Shown here: positions 18,490 to 27,302 of the stretch, piece after piece
How positions within the stretch are numbered: the first letter of the stretch is position 1
How the letters are laid out: every line of letters begins with the position of its first letter
Assembly (NCBI GenBank): GCA_002471665.1
Contig: DKQK01000056.1
Coordinates: forward strand, 155,650 to 219,649
Direction of reading: 5' to 3'
Source: Gammaproteobacteria bacterium UBA7310
GTDB lineage: Bacteria; Pseudomonadota; Gammaproteobacteria; Pseudomonadales; Ketobacteraceae
Length of the DNA: 64,000 bases
Notes under the pieces: generated by a model
What the model saw: the letters and a program-made list of their open reading frames with translations, nothing else
Database searches by the model: none
What the model was told of the DNA's origin: nothing
Program-made: the position numbers and the translations under genes

Positions 18490-20355
18490 CTAAATACTCA
18501 GTTTCTGCAGCGCGCGGCCGCCATAGATCAGATTAACAATGGACCGGGTGCCGACAATGGCGGTGAACATGGAGGTGAGAATCCCGATGGACAGGGTCAC
18601 CGCAAAGCCTTTCACCGGCCCGGAACCGAAAGCGAACAACACCAATCCCACCAGCAGCGTGGTAATGTTGGCATCAAGAATGGTCAGAAAGGCACGGTCA
18701 TAACCGGCATTGATGGCGGCGTGAGGCGTGACGCCATTGGCCATTTCCTCCCGAATACGGGCAAAGATCAGCACGTTGGCATCCACCGCCATACCCACCG
18801 TCAAAACGATACCAGCCATACCGGGCAGCGACAGCGTAGCCCCGGGGATAACCGACATGAACGCCACCAGCAGCAACAGGTTCAGCACCAGTGCCACGTT
18901 GGCAATCATGCCAAACACTTTGTAGTAACCGATCATAAACAACAGCACCAGGGTAAAGCCCACCACCAGCGACATCAAACCCGCCTCGATGTTCTGCTGT
19001 CCCAGGCTCGGCCCCACCGTCCTTTCTTCCACAAAATACATGGGCGCAGCCAAAGCGCCGGCCCGCAGCAACAGTGCCAGCTCTTTTGCTTCCGCCGGAC
19101 TGTCCAGGCCGGTGATGCGGAAGCTGTTGCCCAGGGCACTCTGAATGGTGGCGACGTTGATCACTTCCCGGGTTTCCTTGGTGAAGACTTTTTCAACTTC
19201 TTCACCGTCGATCATGACCTTGCGTTTTTCCGGTTCCAGCTCGATGAACACCACCGCCATGGAATCTTTCACGTGCCGGTTGGTGGTTTTAAACATGCGC
19301 CGGCCACCGACACTGTCCAGTTCGATGTTGACCTGGGCGCGACCGTTTTCGTCATAACCGGTGCTGGCACCCACCACACGATCGCCGGTAACGATGACGT
19401 CTTTTTTCAATAAAACCTGCTGCCCGGTACCGCGCATGGCAAGAAACTCTGACCCGATGGGTGCGCGCCGCACCGACATGGGATCGTTTTCCCAATCCAC
19501 CATGCGGAATTCAAGATTGGCTGCACGACCAATAATCCGCTTGGCCTCCGCGGTATCCTGAATGCCGGGCAACTGTATCACTATGCGCTCAGCACCCTGA
19601 CGTTGCACCACCGGTTCCGCCACACCCAACTCATTGACCCGGTTGCGCAGGCTGGTGAGGTTCTGGCTGATGGCGTAATCCTTGATCTCTTTTGTCGCCT
19701 GCTCCGACAGAGCAAGCAACAGGGTAGTGAGGTTGTCGGCCTGCTCCTCCTGGATCAGGTAATCGCGAAACTCTTTTTGCAGCAGACTGCGAGCCTGCGA
19801 TACACGCTCCTCGGTGGTGAAGGAAAGGCGAATCTGGCTGCCTTCCAGGGTGGCCTGCTTATAACGCACTTTCGCTTCCCGCAGACCATCGCGGATATTA
19901 TTAAGGTCGTTTTTGAGTTTGTTCTCGGTGGCTTTGGCCATATCCACTTCCATCAGGAAGTGGACCCCACCACGCAGGTCCAGGCCCAACTTGATGGGAC
20001 CGGCACCGATGGACGACAGCCAGGCGGGCGTATTGGGCGCCAAATTCATGGCTACCACGTAGTCTTCACTTACGGCTTTCTGAACAACTTCCTTGGCGCT
20101 GATCTGATCATCCACATTATCAAACCGGATCAGGGCAGAGCCCTGCATCAATTCCGACCGTTTAACGGTAACACCGGCTTTCTTCAGGGATGTAATTGCT
20201 CGATCCAGCACATCCTGCTCGGTTTCACCACCGGCTTTCTTGGCGGTGATCTGCAATGCAGGGTCATCAGGGTAGAGGTTTGGTAACGCGTAAATGATTC
20301 CGAACAGTGCCACAACCAGCACTAACAGATACTTCCACAGCGGGTACTTATTCAT
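18490..20355 (-). CDS. secD: Protein translocase subunit SecD
   Basis: 621 residues, full length. An N-terminal transmembrane helix is followed by the periplasmic P1 domain starting near LGLDLRGGVHFLMEVDM. The C-terminal membrane domain contains GMAVDANVLIFARIREE, the conserved proton-path motif. It partners SecF and YajC and lies directly between their genes. Confidence 0.98.
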   Translation of the reverse strand: MNKYPLWKYLLVLVVALFGIIYALPNLYPDDPALQITAKKAGGETEQDVLDRAITSLKKAGVTVKRSELMQGSALIRFDNVDDQISAKEVVQKAVSEDYVVAMNLAPNTPAWLSSIGAGPIKLGLDLRGGVHFLMEVDMAKATENKLKNDLNNIRDGLREAKVRYKQATLEGSQIRLSFTTEERVSQARSLLQKEFRDYLIQEEQADNLTTLLLALSEQATKEIKDYAISQNLTSLRNRVNELGVAEPVVQRQGAERIVIQLPGIQDTAEAKRIIGRAANLEFRMVDWENDPMSVRRAPIGSEFLAMRGTGQQVLLKKDVIVTGDRVVGASTGYDENGRAQVNIELDSVGGRRMFKTTNRHVKDSMAVVFIELEPEKRKVMIDGEEVEKVFTKETREVINVATIQSALGNSFRITGLDSPAEAKELALLLRAGALAAPMYFVEERTVGPSLGQQNIEAGLMSLVVGFTLVLLFMIGYYKVFGMIANVALVLNLLLLVAFMSVIPGATLSLPGMAGIVLTVGMAVDANVLIFARIREEMANGVTPHAAINAGYDRAFLTILDANITTLLVGLVLFAFGSGPVKGFAVTLSIGILTSMFTAIVGTRSIVNLIYGGRALQKLSI

Positions 20356-20427
20356 GGGGAAACCCTATTGTTTTTCTTGGTCGGTCCTGACGCGCCACCG
20401 TCCCTGGCAGAGCTCACGAGATGACGA

Positions 20428-20763
20428 TTAAATGCTTTTCAGAGTGCCTTTCGGCAAGGTGGCGGTGATGGCCGCTTTCTGGAAGGTGATTTCAGTGTTG
20501 TTCGCCACCTCAACCACCACGTACTCCTCCACCACCTTGGTCACTTTACCCATCATGCCGCCGGAAATGACCACTTCATCCCCCTTGGACAGACCTTCCA
20601 TCAGAGCCTTGTGCTCTTTGTTGCGCTTGGACTGGGGGCGGATGATCATGAAATAGAAGATCGCCACCATGAAGATCATCATGCCCCAGAAAGTCAGGGG
20701 ATTGCCCTGTTGTGCAGCGGCACCACCGTTTTCGGCCATTGCTTCAGCGATAAAGAAACTCAT
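20428..20763 (-). CDS. yajC: Sec translocase accessory subunit YajC
   Basis: 111 residues with a single N-terminal transmembrane helix (FWGMMIFMVAIFYFMIIRPQ) followed by the typical cytoplasmic domain (KGDEVVISGGMMGKVTKV). It forms a complex with SecDF. It lies just upstream of secD and follows tgt by 21 bases. Confidence 0.96.
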   Translation of the reverse strand: MSFFIAEAMAENGGAAAQQGNPLTFWGMMIFMVAIFYFMIIRPQSKRNKEHKALMEGLSKGDEVVISGGMMGKVTKVVEEYVVVEVANNTEITFQKAAITATLPKGTLKSI

Positions 20764-20784
20764 ATTTACCTCAAGTTGATGACA

Positions 20785-21906
20785 TTAATTGGATGCCAGT
20801 GGCGGCACTGGTTCGCCCCGCCGCTGGTAGAACTCCGTAACAAAGCGCTCAAATGTACCCGTTTCAATGGCCGTGCGCAAACCATGCATCAGGCGCTGAT
20901 AGTAGCGCAGGTTATGAATGGTATTAAGCTGGCAGCCAAGGATTTCCTTGCAGCGGTCCAGATGGTGCAGATAGGCCCGGGAAAAGTTCTGGCAGGTGTA
21001 ACAGTCACAGCCCGGCTCCAGGGGCCCGGTATCCGTTTTATGGGCCGCATTACGGATTTTGACCACACCGTCTGCGGTGAATAAATGGCCATTACGGGCA
21101 TTGCGGGTGGGCATCACACAATCGAACATATCCACACCCCGGCGCACCGCCTCCACGATATCCTCAGGCTTGCCCACGCCCATCAGGTAGCGCGGACGAT
21201 CTTTAGGCATATGGGGCTGCAAATAGTTCAATACGTTGAGCATTTCCTCTTTGGGCTCACCCACCGACAGGCCACCGATGGCGTAACCGTCAAAACCGAT
21301 GTCCGTGAGCCCCGCCAACGACTCCAGGCGCAGGTTTTCGTACATGCCACCCTGCACAATACCGAACAGGGCAGACGGGTTCCCTTGGTGGGCATCTTTG
21401 CTGCGCCTGGCCCAGCGCAGAGAGAGGGCCATGGAATCCCGCGCCTGCTGCTCGGTGGCGGGATAAGGGGTGCACTCATCAAAGATCATGACAATGTCCG
21501 ACCCCAGGTCTTTTTGTACCTGCATGGATATTTCCGGGGTCAGGAAAACCGGGCTGCCGTCCACTGGAGACTGGAATTTCACGCCTTCTTCGGAGATCTT
21601 GCGCATTTTACCCAGTGAAAAAACCTGGAAGCCCCCTGAATCAGTAAGGATAGGGCCCTGCCAATGCATAAAATCGTGAAGATCCCCATGCAGGCGGATG
21701 ATATCGGTACCGGGTCGCAGCATCAGGTGGAAAGTGTTCCCCAGTATGATGTGGGCACCGATATCACCGATATCCCTGGGCAGCATTGCCTTCACGGAAC
21801 CGTAGGTGCCCACGGGCATAAAGGCCGGCGTCTCCACCACACCACGATCAAATACCAGGCGGCCACGACGGGCGCCGGCGTCAGTACCAGCAAGCTCGAA
21901 TTTCAT
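20785..21906 (-). CDS. tgt: tRNA-guanine transglycosylase
   Basis: 373 residues from ATG 21906 (MKFELAGTDAG); the ATG nine bases earlier is also possible. The catalytic aspartates are in ILTDSGGFQVFSLG and DMFDCVMPTRNARNG, and the zinc site is CDCYTCQNFSRAYL. It exchanges guanine for preQ1 at position 34 of GUN-anticodon tRNAs. Adjacent to queA, the next step of queuosine synthesis. Confidence 0.97.
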   Translation of the reverse strand: MKFELAGTDAGARRGRLVFDRGVVETPAFMPVGTYGSVKAMLPRDIGDIGAHIILGNTFHLMLRPGTDIIRLHGDLHDFMHWQGPILTDSGGFQVFSLGKMRKISEEGVKFQSPVDGSPVFLTPEISMQVQKDLGSDIVMIFDECTPYPATEQQARDSMALSLRWARRSKDAHQGNPSALFGIVQGGMYENLRLESLAGLTDIGFDGYAIGGLSVGEPKEEMLNVLNYLQPHMPKDRPRYLMGVGKPEDIVEAVRRGVDMFDCVMPTRNARNGHLFTADGVVKIRNAAHKTDTGPLEPGCDCYTCQNFSRAYLHHLDRCKEILGCQLNTIHNLRYYQRLMHGLRTAIETGTFERFVTEFYQRRGEPVPPLASN

Positions 21907-21953
21907 AACATCCAACTTTTTATCACTTAATGTCCAGAAATGGGGTTTCAGGT

Positions 21954-22976
21954 CTACAGGATCAGCATGGCATCGCCATAACTGAAGAATCGATACTCCT
22001 GCGCCACCGCATGGTGGTACGCGTTCAGCACCGCCTGCTGCCCGGCAAAGGCGCTCACCAGCATGATGAGGGTGGATTCCGGCAGATGGAAATTGGTGAT
22101 CAGACCATCCACCACGCTGAATGAATAGCCTGGATAAATAAAAATATCGGTGTCCCCTTCAAACGGCGCAATCTGACCCTGGTTGCAGCTGGCCGCCGTT
22201 TCCAGTGAACGTACCGAGGTGGTTCCCACCGCGATCACCCGCCCACCACGGGCCTTGGTGCGGCGAATTTTGTCCACCGTTGCCTGGTCAACCTGCAACC
22301 ACTCTGAGTGCATCACATGATCGCGGATATCGTCAGCCCGCACCGGTTGAAAGGTGCCGGCACCCACGTGCAACGTAACATAGGCACTGTCCACACCAGC
22401 CTCTGCCAGCGCCGACAACAGGGCATCGTCAAAGTGCAACCCAGCGGTGGGGGCGGCGACAGCACCGGGCGTGGACGCATACACGGTCTGATAGCGCTCC
22501 TGGTCCAGGCGTTCGTCTTCCCGGTCAATGTAGGGGGGTAATGGCATATGTCCCACCTGCTGCAACCAGTTCAGAAGATCTCCCTGCAGGGATCTCAGGC
22601 AAAACAGATCACCACTACGGCCTTCCATCAGCAGGCTGTCGGCGCCCTCCACCAGAATCCTGCTCCCCGGCTTCGGCGCTTTGCTGGCCCGCACATGGGC
22701 CAGACAGCTGTCGGGGCTGGTAATCCGCTCCACCAACACTTCCACCCTGCCGCCGGTTTCCTTGCGCCCGAAAATGCGGGCCGGGATCACCCGGGTGTTG
22801 TTGAATACCAACAGATCCCCCCCTTGCAACCAGCGCAACACATCCGTAAACCGTTGATCCTGAAGGGCGCCTGATTGCCGGTCCAAACACAGCAAACGGC
22901 TCCCGCTGCGTTCCGGCATGGGGTAACGGGCAATCAATCGCTCCGGGAGCTCATAGTGAAAGTCAGCGCGCTTCAT
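21954..22976 (-). CDS. queA: S-adenosylmethionine:tRNA ribosyltransferase-isomerase QueA
   Basis: 340 residues, beginning MKRADFHYELPERLIARYP, the family consensus, with APTAGLHF and TNFHLPESTLIMLVSAFAG further on. It adds the epoxyqueuosine ring to preQ1-tRNA. It starts the leftward queA-tgt-yajC-secDF order and is divergent from the tRNA-Leu promoter. Confidence 0.97.
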   Translation of the reverse strand: MKRADFHYELPERLIARYPMPERSGSRLLCLDRQSGALQDQRFTDVLRWLQGGDLLVFNNTRVIPARIFGRKETGGRVEVLVERITSPDSCLAHVRASKAPKPGSRILVEGADSLLMEGRSGDLFCLRSLQGDLLNWLQQVGHMPLPPYIDREDERLDQERYQTVYASTPGAVAAPTAGLHFDDALLSALAEAGVDSAYVTLHVGAGTFQPVRADDIRDHVMHSEWLQVDQATVDKIRRTKARGGRVIAVGTTSVRSLETAASCNQGQIAPFEGDTDIFIYPGYSFSVVDGLITNFHLPESTLIMLVSAFAGQQAVLNAYHHAVAQEYRFFSYGDAMLIL

Positions 22977-23047
22977 TAATACCGATTACAGACTCAGCCA
23001 AAGGGGCCGCGATTATAGCGGTTTCCGGGATTCTCTTAAATGGCTTG

Positions 23048-23075
23048 TTGACGCGGCAGAATCCATTGATATAAT
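23048..23075 (+). promoter_or_regulatory. Promoter of the disrupted host tRNA-Leu gene
   Basis: TTGACG (23048-23053) and TATAAT (23070-23075) are separated by 16 bases, and a C/T-rich discriminator leads to the tRNA 5' end at 23102. After island insertion this strong promoter now points into the integrase gene. Confidence 0.75.
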
Positions 23076-23101
23076 CCCGCCTCTCTAGTACGAGACACCG
23101 T

Positions 23102-23140
23102 GCCTGGGTGGCGGAACTGGTAGACGCGCCGGATTCAAAA
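23102..23140 (+). pseudogene. tRNA-Leu(CAA), 5' half, interrupted by the island
   Basis: The 39 bases hold the acceptor strand GCCTGGG, a D arm (GCG stem, loop with GGTAGA), the 5' strand of the anticodon stem CCGGA and the loop TTCAAAA with anticodon CAA. The sequence then leaves the tRNA pattern. The missing half lies about 16 kb away at 39155-39212, whose CCTAGGC acceptor strand pairs with GCCTGGG at all seven positions (one G-U). Confidence 0.93.
23131..23140 (+). repeat. attL core repeat
   Basis: GGATTCAAAA, the anticodon-stem end plus loop of the host tRNA-Leu, identical to the copy at 39155-39164. Outside the repeat the left side continues as CGCACTAAA and the right side is preceded by TTTTAGTGC, an inverted match of GCACTAAA that probably forms the flanking core-type integrase site. 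Confidence 0.88.
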
Positions 23141-23187
23141 CGCACTAAATTATGTTTAAATACAGTAACTTAGTTAATTTATAGTAA

Positions 23188-23224
23188 CTGCACACCACTA
23201 CACACTTTTCAGCTATACTACACA
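23188..23224 (+). repeat. Putative left arm-type integrase sites
   Basis: CTGCACAC (23188-23195), ACTACACAC (23197-23205) and ACTACACA (23217-23224) lie between attL and the integrase. The right end has CTGCACAC (39099-39106) and ACTACACAC (39111-39119). Short repeats shared by both ends of an integrated element are the usual look of arm-type recombinase sites. Confidence 0.5.
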
Positions 23225-23255
23225 TCGTATTGGCAGCAACATAGACGATGAACCC

Positions 23256-24497
23256 ATGGCTGAAACGAAAATCCCACACCCCAATATCAAGAAGCTTCAC
23301 CTGATCAAACGGGATAGGAGCCGCTTCTTTTACGCTCGGTTTTTCCATAAGGGCGAACGCCAACAAATCAGCACCGAATGCGATAACCAGAAAGAAGCCG
23401 AAAAGGTTGCTGAAGCTTGGTATCTCGAACAACAAGCCAGAATCATCAATGGCACCCTGCCTACCCGCGAAACCAAAGAAGCCGAAAAGAAGCCCACCAT
23501 CAAAGACGCTTCCATCATCGCTATTAAAGACCTACGCCTAAGTGTTAGACGAGAAGAACACAGCGCCGAATACTTGCGCGGTGTCATTATGGTGATGAAC
23601 AAGCACATCCTTACTCACCACTGGCAAGACGTGCCTTGCGAAGAAGTCACCAATGCCATGTGGAAACGCTACCTACGGGAAGCACAGGCTGAACGTGCCA
23701 AAAACGACGAAAAGCCCATAGCCCGTAGAACCTTCCACCAAATCCGAAACGCTTTGAGAATGTGCCTTAAAGTGGCTGAATCCATGGAGTGGATAACCAA
23801 GGTTCCAGACTTCACCGCCGACAGGGGAAGTCATCAAGAAACAGCCGGTAGAGCATGGTTTGAACCGAAGGAACAGCGCACCCTACTAAAAGCCCTTGAC
23901 GAAAATATTAAAGACCTTGAGAAAACCCGGCACCATGAAAGCGCCAAAGAATTACGCGACTATGTAGAGTTCTTGATGTATACCGGGCTACGTGTAAGCG
24001 AGTCGAAGAACGTCAGATTCAAAGATATTCAAGTAGCTTATACCGACGATGAAAAACGGCAGTCTACACTGATTATTAAGAACATTAAGGGTAAGCGTGG
24101 GGTTGCCTATGAATCCATTAGCCGCCCCGAAGCAGTAGCCACATTCGAGGGGATAAAAAAACGCCGGGGCATTAAGAACCATGGCAATTGTGATGAGCTG
24201 CTTTTTCTGGAACACCACCGCACTGGATTCAATGCCCTACTCACTCGGTTAGGCATGAAATACGATGACCGAAACAGAAGGCGGGACTTTGTGAGTCTTC
24301 GCCATACCTACATTTGCAACATGATCAGAAATCAGGTTAGTGTTTATCTGATTGCCACCAATTGTCGCACCAGTGTAGATATTATTGAAAAGCACTATGC
24401 CAAACCTATGAACGTTTCACTGAACGCCGGTGAGCTGATAAAAGATGTTAAAAACAGCCTGTTAATCGAAGAAAGCAAGGTTAATAGACTGTTTTAA
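23256..24497 (+). CDS. Tyrosine recombinase (island integrase)
   Basis: 413 residues. An N-terminal Arm/core-binding region (about residues 1-190) is followed by a catalytic domain with Arg in YTGLRVSE, the SLRHTYI segment (Arg and His) and the nucleophile Tyr in EKHYAKPM. The canonical LGH box is replaced by ATNCRTS, as seen in divergent integrases. It lies 115 bp inside the left attachment site and reads inward from the host tRNA promoter. Its inferred target is the anticodon loop of tRNA-Leu(CAA), unusual compared with the 3' end of tRNA genes used by most island integrases. Confidence 0.92.
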   Translation: MAETKIPHPNIKKLHLIKRDRSRFFYARFFHKGERQQISTECDNQKEAEKVAEAWYLEQQARIINGTLPTRETKEAEKKPTIKDASIIAIKDLRLSVRREEHSAEYLRGVIMVMNKHILTHHWQDVPCEEVTNAMWKRYLREAQAERAKNDEKPIARRTFHQIRNALRMCLKVAESMEWITKVPDFTADRGSHQETAGRAWFEPKEQRTLLKALDENIKDLEKTRHHESAKELRDYVEFLMYTGLRVSESKNVRFKDIQVAYTDDEKRQSTLIIKNIKGKRGVAYESISRPEAVATFEGIKKRRGIKNHGNCDELLFLEHHRTGFNALLTRLGMKYDDRNRRRDFVSLRHTYICNMIRNQVSVYLIATNCRTSVDIIEKHYAKPMNVSLNAGELIKDVKNSLLIEESKVNRLF

Positions 24498-24530
24498 TGC
24501 GGGGCACCAAGTGTGCCCCAATACCCACCA

Positions 24531-24971
24531 TTAACCCCAGATAGATTTAACCTTGTCGTACAGTCCAGAAGTTGGGGCTTCGGTTTCTACCTTGGTCTTT
24601 TTCTGACGCTTCAATTCGGCAATCTGCAAATCAATAGCCCGGTTTTCCTTCCACCGATTCATGGCGCGAAGTGATTTAGCCACTGCCGCCCGGTGTATTT
24701 CCTTTCGCCGTTCTACTACACCCGCACGAGTGGTCTTAATCAGTACTTCGAGAATTTCACGTTCAAAGGGCGTAATCATGTGCTCACGGCAAAGAACGTC
24801 CAAGCGTGGGCTTACCGGGTCTTGTGATAACAATTCATATATGGCTTCGATTTCACTCCATGTGATTAGCGTGAAATACTGGTTATAGTCGTTTTCCTTC
24901 GATAGAGAATCAATCATAAGCTGAAATTCTTTCGGCTCTTCGGTTTTAAATTTACCAAATTCTTTAATCAT
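24531..24971 (-). CDS. Unknown island protein E of five-gene operon
   Basis: 146 residues, mostly charged and helical, with a C-terminal part rich in Lys/Arg (HRAAVAKSLRAMNRWKENRAIDLQIAELKRQKKTK) that could bind nucleic acid. No family recognised. The start codon overlaps the end of the upstream gene by eight bases, so translation is coupled. It is the last gene of a tightly overlapping leftward operon and ends convergently with the integrase. Confidence 0.7.
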   Translation of the reverse strand: MIKEFGKFKTEEPKEFQLMIDSLSKENDYNQYFTLITWSEIEAIYELLSQDPVSPRLDVLCREHMITPFEREILEVLIKTTRAGVVERRKEIHRAAVAKSLRAMNRWKENRAIDLQIAELKRQKKTKVETEAPTSGLYDKVKSIWG

Positions 24972-25356
24972 CGTGATTACCTTTAAGTTTTGATTTTATT
25001 CGTGCAAGGGCTGTAGTGTGGCGGTTTACTACTCGTTTAACGCGGTTCACATTTGTATGGTGCTCGGCTTCGATTTTCTCCAATTCGTGCTGGTCGCTGG
25101 TCAAAAGTGCCTTTTTAATGCGAAATAGAAAATCCAATTCCACCTTGTTAAACCTTTCGAGGAACATTGAAACATAGGTTCCACTCTCACGTGACAAGTC
25201 TGAACTCATGTCAATGAGGTATGTTGAATAGGCTTTAATTTGTGACCACGAATAACGGCATGGTATGAACTCACCGGTTGCGGTTAGTCGGTTGAGTTCT
25301 TTAATTACTGCCGTTTCAGTTTCAGTACCGCGAATCTCCTGTAAATGACGAATCAT
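24964..25356 (-). CDS. Unknown island protein D
   Basis: 130 residues from the ATG at 25356, chosen because it overlaps the upstream stop as ATGA. The longer frame to 25434 would run through the upstream gene. The middle part is helical (SWSQIKAYSTYLIDMSS, VELDFLFRIKKALL) and the C-terminus is basic (VNRVKRVVNRHTTALARIKSKLKG). It shares with protein E the motif of a W-S-x-I-(K/E)-A-(Y/I) helix, so D and E may be distant relatives. Function unknown. Confidence 0.65.
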   Translation of the reverse strand: MIRHLQEIRGTETETAVIKELNRLTATGEFIPCRYSWSQIKAYSTYLIDMSSDLSRESGTYVSMFLERFNKVELDFLFRIKKALLTSDQHELEKIEAEHHTNVNRVKRVVNRHTTALARIKSKLKGNHDD

Positions 25357-25586
25357 TTTAAAACCCCCTTTGGCATAGAGACCGACTTTTGCCGTTCCCA
25401 TTGTCTGTAGCGCATTTTTAAGCACTGGTAACAATGGTTGAAGGTATTTCGGTCACTGGCTTTGTAGTCTGGATTCGTAGACATTCGACTTACAAGCCGC
25501 AACACTGATTGCCACTTTTCGTGAGAATCCGGCTTATGTTCAGCAACAATCTCAGCCGCTAAAACTTCTGATTTATCGTCAAGCAT
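25353..25586 (-). CDS. Unknown small island protein C
   Basis: 77 residues starting at ATG 25586, which overlaps the end of the upstream gene by eight bases. Two cysteines (HCYQC) sit in the middle, possibly a metal site, and the C-terminus is basic (KMRYRQWERQK). No family recognised. Coupled translation with its neighbours supports that it is real. Confidence 0.6.
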   Translation of the reverse strand: MLDDKSEVLAAEIVAEHKPDSHEKWQSVLRLVSRMSTNPDYKASDRNTFNHCYQCLKMRYRQWERQKSVSMPKGVLK

Positions 25587-25788
25587 TGAATCCGTCCTTT
25601 AGTAGTTGAATGCAACGAAGGTTTACACCCTTGTCAAAGTTGCTTCTAAAAGTGCCGTAACTTTGCACCCTGAGCTTTTCCATGACCCGTTGGCGGGAAT
25701 AGTCAGAAAGCAATTCTTCGAGGTATAAACGGGCGGCACTATCAACCCGCTTACGCTGCGCTTCTCGCATATCAAGATAAGACTTCAT
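25579..25788 (-). CDS. Unknown small island protein B
   Basis: 69 residues from ATG 25788; a GTG at 25794 that overlaps the upstream stop is the alternative start. It is a strongly basic helical protein (REAQRKRVDSAARLYLEELLSDYSRQRVMEKL) with a possible helix-turn-helix-like layout. No assignment. Overlaps both neighbours. Confidence 0.55.
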   Translation of the reverse strand: MKSYLDMREAQRKRVDSAARLYLEELLSDYSRQRVMEKLRVQSYGTFRSNFDKGVNLRCIQLLKDGFNA

Positions 25789-25790
25789 AA

Positions 25791-26237
25791 TCACAGCCCA
25801 TCAATTGCTGTCTGAACCGCAGCCGCTTGTTCTGGCGTCAATGCCAAACTGAGAAGCGCATTCACCAGTACTTGATTAAGGCGTTCGTTCTGTTGGTCTG
25901 CATGTACATCGAATGCCGTGAGGTCTGTTAGCAGGTCGAGACTGACCGTAGCGGTTGCAGTTGCATCGCCATTGCCAGAACCGGAACAATCAACGGTCGC
26001 GACCGAATACCCGCTACCCGCATTTGTAATAGTGATTGTGTCGATAACACCACCCGTTTCGGTTGCGACTTCAGCAGTCGCGCCTTGTCCGTCACCGTTG
26101 ATAACCACAGGATCACCGACCGAATAAGCGGAACCACCATCAGTAACAGTGATTGAATCAACCACTGAGTTTTTAAATTGCGTGAGAATGTTCTGGCAGT
26201 AACGGTCTACCAATCGAGAATTTAAGTTGCGTTGCAT
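25791..26237 (-). CDS. Unknown island protein A with two glycine-rich beta repeats
   Basis: 148 residues, first gene of the five-gene operon, with a good ribosome-binding site (CAGGAG) before the ATG. Two related segments are visible, SITVTDGGSAYSVGDPVVI at about residues 28-46 and TITITNAGSGYSVATVDC at about 67-84, each followed by an Asp/Gly/Ala-rich stretch. Such ITITxxGSGY repeats occur in phage tail/virion and adhesin-type proteins. The last 45 residues are helical. No signal peptide. The function is not known; a structural role is only a guess. Confidence 0.65.
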   Translation of the reverse strand: MQRNLNSRLVDRYCQNILTQFKNSVVDSITVTDGGSAYSVGDPVVINGDGQGATAEVATETGGVIDTITITNAGSGYSVATVDCSGSGNGDATATATVSLDLLTDLTAFDVHADQQNERLNQVLVNALLSLALTPEQAAAVQTAIDGL

Positions 26238-26753
26238 TGGGTAATACTCCTGAGTTATTTGTGTATTACCTTTATTTAGCCCTTTTCGATTTTGTCTTAA
26301 CCGAAAAGTGAACAGCCTAAAAATGGCTGAGATGGTGGGAATCTTTGATTAACTCAGAAATGGCAATTTTCAGGCTCAGAATTCACACGGGGTTTTCAAA
26401 TTGGCAGTATTTGAACCCATGTTGAATTGAGTCTTTTCAATAAATGCAGCAATTTGGCAAAAAATTCACACGGTTTTTGCAATTTAGGGGCTGAATCGTG
26501 GTGATTTTGTGGTGTGGTGTAGGAATTTGGTTATTCTGAAGTGTGTTTTCACATGACCGAAAAAGTTTAAGAGAAACTGGCTATTTTTCGATTTTGGAAA
26601 TCATACGGGTTCATGATGGTTGAATAGCGGATTTTGCCGTTGTGTTGAAGGCATGTAAGCCCGTTGATTAGAGGGAATGACGATTCAACCCGGTTCAACA
26701 CTGTTTCCCACAATGCCAGACCATTCAGCACCGTGTCACCAGTCAAGCAATCG
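26238..26753. other. 516-bp AT-rich non-coding stretch
   Basis: No convincing gene on either strand. Two copies of AATTCACACGG (26380-26390 and 26463-26473), each followed by a T-rich tract, are visible. The part nearest 26238 must hold the promoter of the leftward five-gene operon. The rest may contain target sites for the neighbouring serine recombinase or a replication/regulatory region. Confidence 0.4.
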
Positions 26754-27302
26754 TCATTCTTTCAAATACCGGTACACACTCGCCTTGCTCAATCCGTATT
26801 CCTTCATTAAATCTTTGATCAACACCCCAGCTTCACGCTTGGTTTTAAGTTCATCAATTTGGGAATCATCAAGCTTTGCCTTGGGTCCGAATTGAACACC
26901 ATTGCTCTTCGCTTTCTCGATTCCTTCCATTTGCCGTTCGTGCCGTAACGCTGTCTCGAATTCGGCAATGGCGCTTAGCATGGTGAACATTAATTTCCCG
27001 GTGGGTGTGCTGGTATCAATCTGTTGGTCAGTTACTACAAATTGAACACCCCGTGATTGGAGGTCATCAACGATCTGGTGAAGGTGAAGCGTTGAACGCG
27101 CCAAACGGTCCAGCTTAGTGATTACAAGGGTGTCACCCTCTCTTAGGTAGCGTAGGCACTCTTGCAGCTGGGGGCGCTGTGCGGTGGTTCCTGATAGCTT
27201 TTCTTGAAAGATACGCTCACAGCCGTATGCCTTGAGCTTGTCCTGTTGTACTTGTAGCTTTTGCCCGGTGCTACTCACCCGGATGTAACCAATAGTTGCC
27301 AT
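26754..27302 (-). CDS. Serine recombinase (resolvase/invertase family)
   Basis: 182 residues. The catalytic N-terminal domain contains IGYIRVSS with the nucleophilic serine pair at residues 9-10, TKLDRLARS and the long E helix (GKLMFTMLSAIAEFE). A C-terminal helix-turn-helix follows (GVLIKDLMKEYGLSKASVYRYLKE). This size fits small resolvases/DNA invertases. There is no transposase beside it; the upstream region carries inverted repeats resembling a res site. It may resolve dimers of the excised element or invert a segment. Confidence 0.93.
   Translation of the reverse strand: MATIGYIRVSSTGQKLQVQQDKLKAYGCERIFQEKLSGTTAQRPQLQECLRYLREGDTLVITKLDRLARSTLHLHQIVDDLQSRGVQFVVTDQQIDTSTPTGKLMFTMLSAIAEFETALRHERQMEGIEKAKSNGVQFGPKAKLDDSQIDELKTKREAGVLIKDLMKEYGLSKASVYRYLKE

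Noticed and set aside
18469..19413. Long plus-strand frame of 314 codons opposite secD
   Set aside because: It lies antisense to the clear secD gene and has a His/Gln-rich composition typical of a shadow frame; same for 8121-9119 opposite ispG and 13154-14059 opposite iscS.
23145..23435. Minus-strand frame over the left island end
   Set aside because: It crosses the integrase start and the arm sites, has no ribosome-binding site and resembles nothing.
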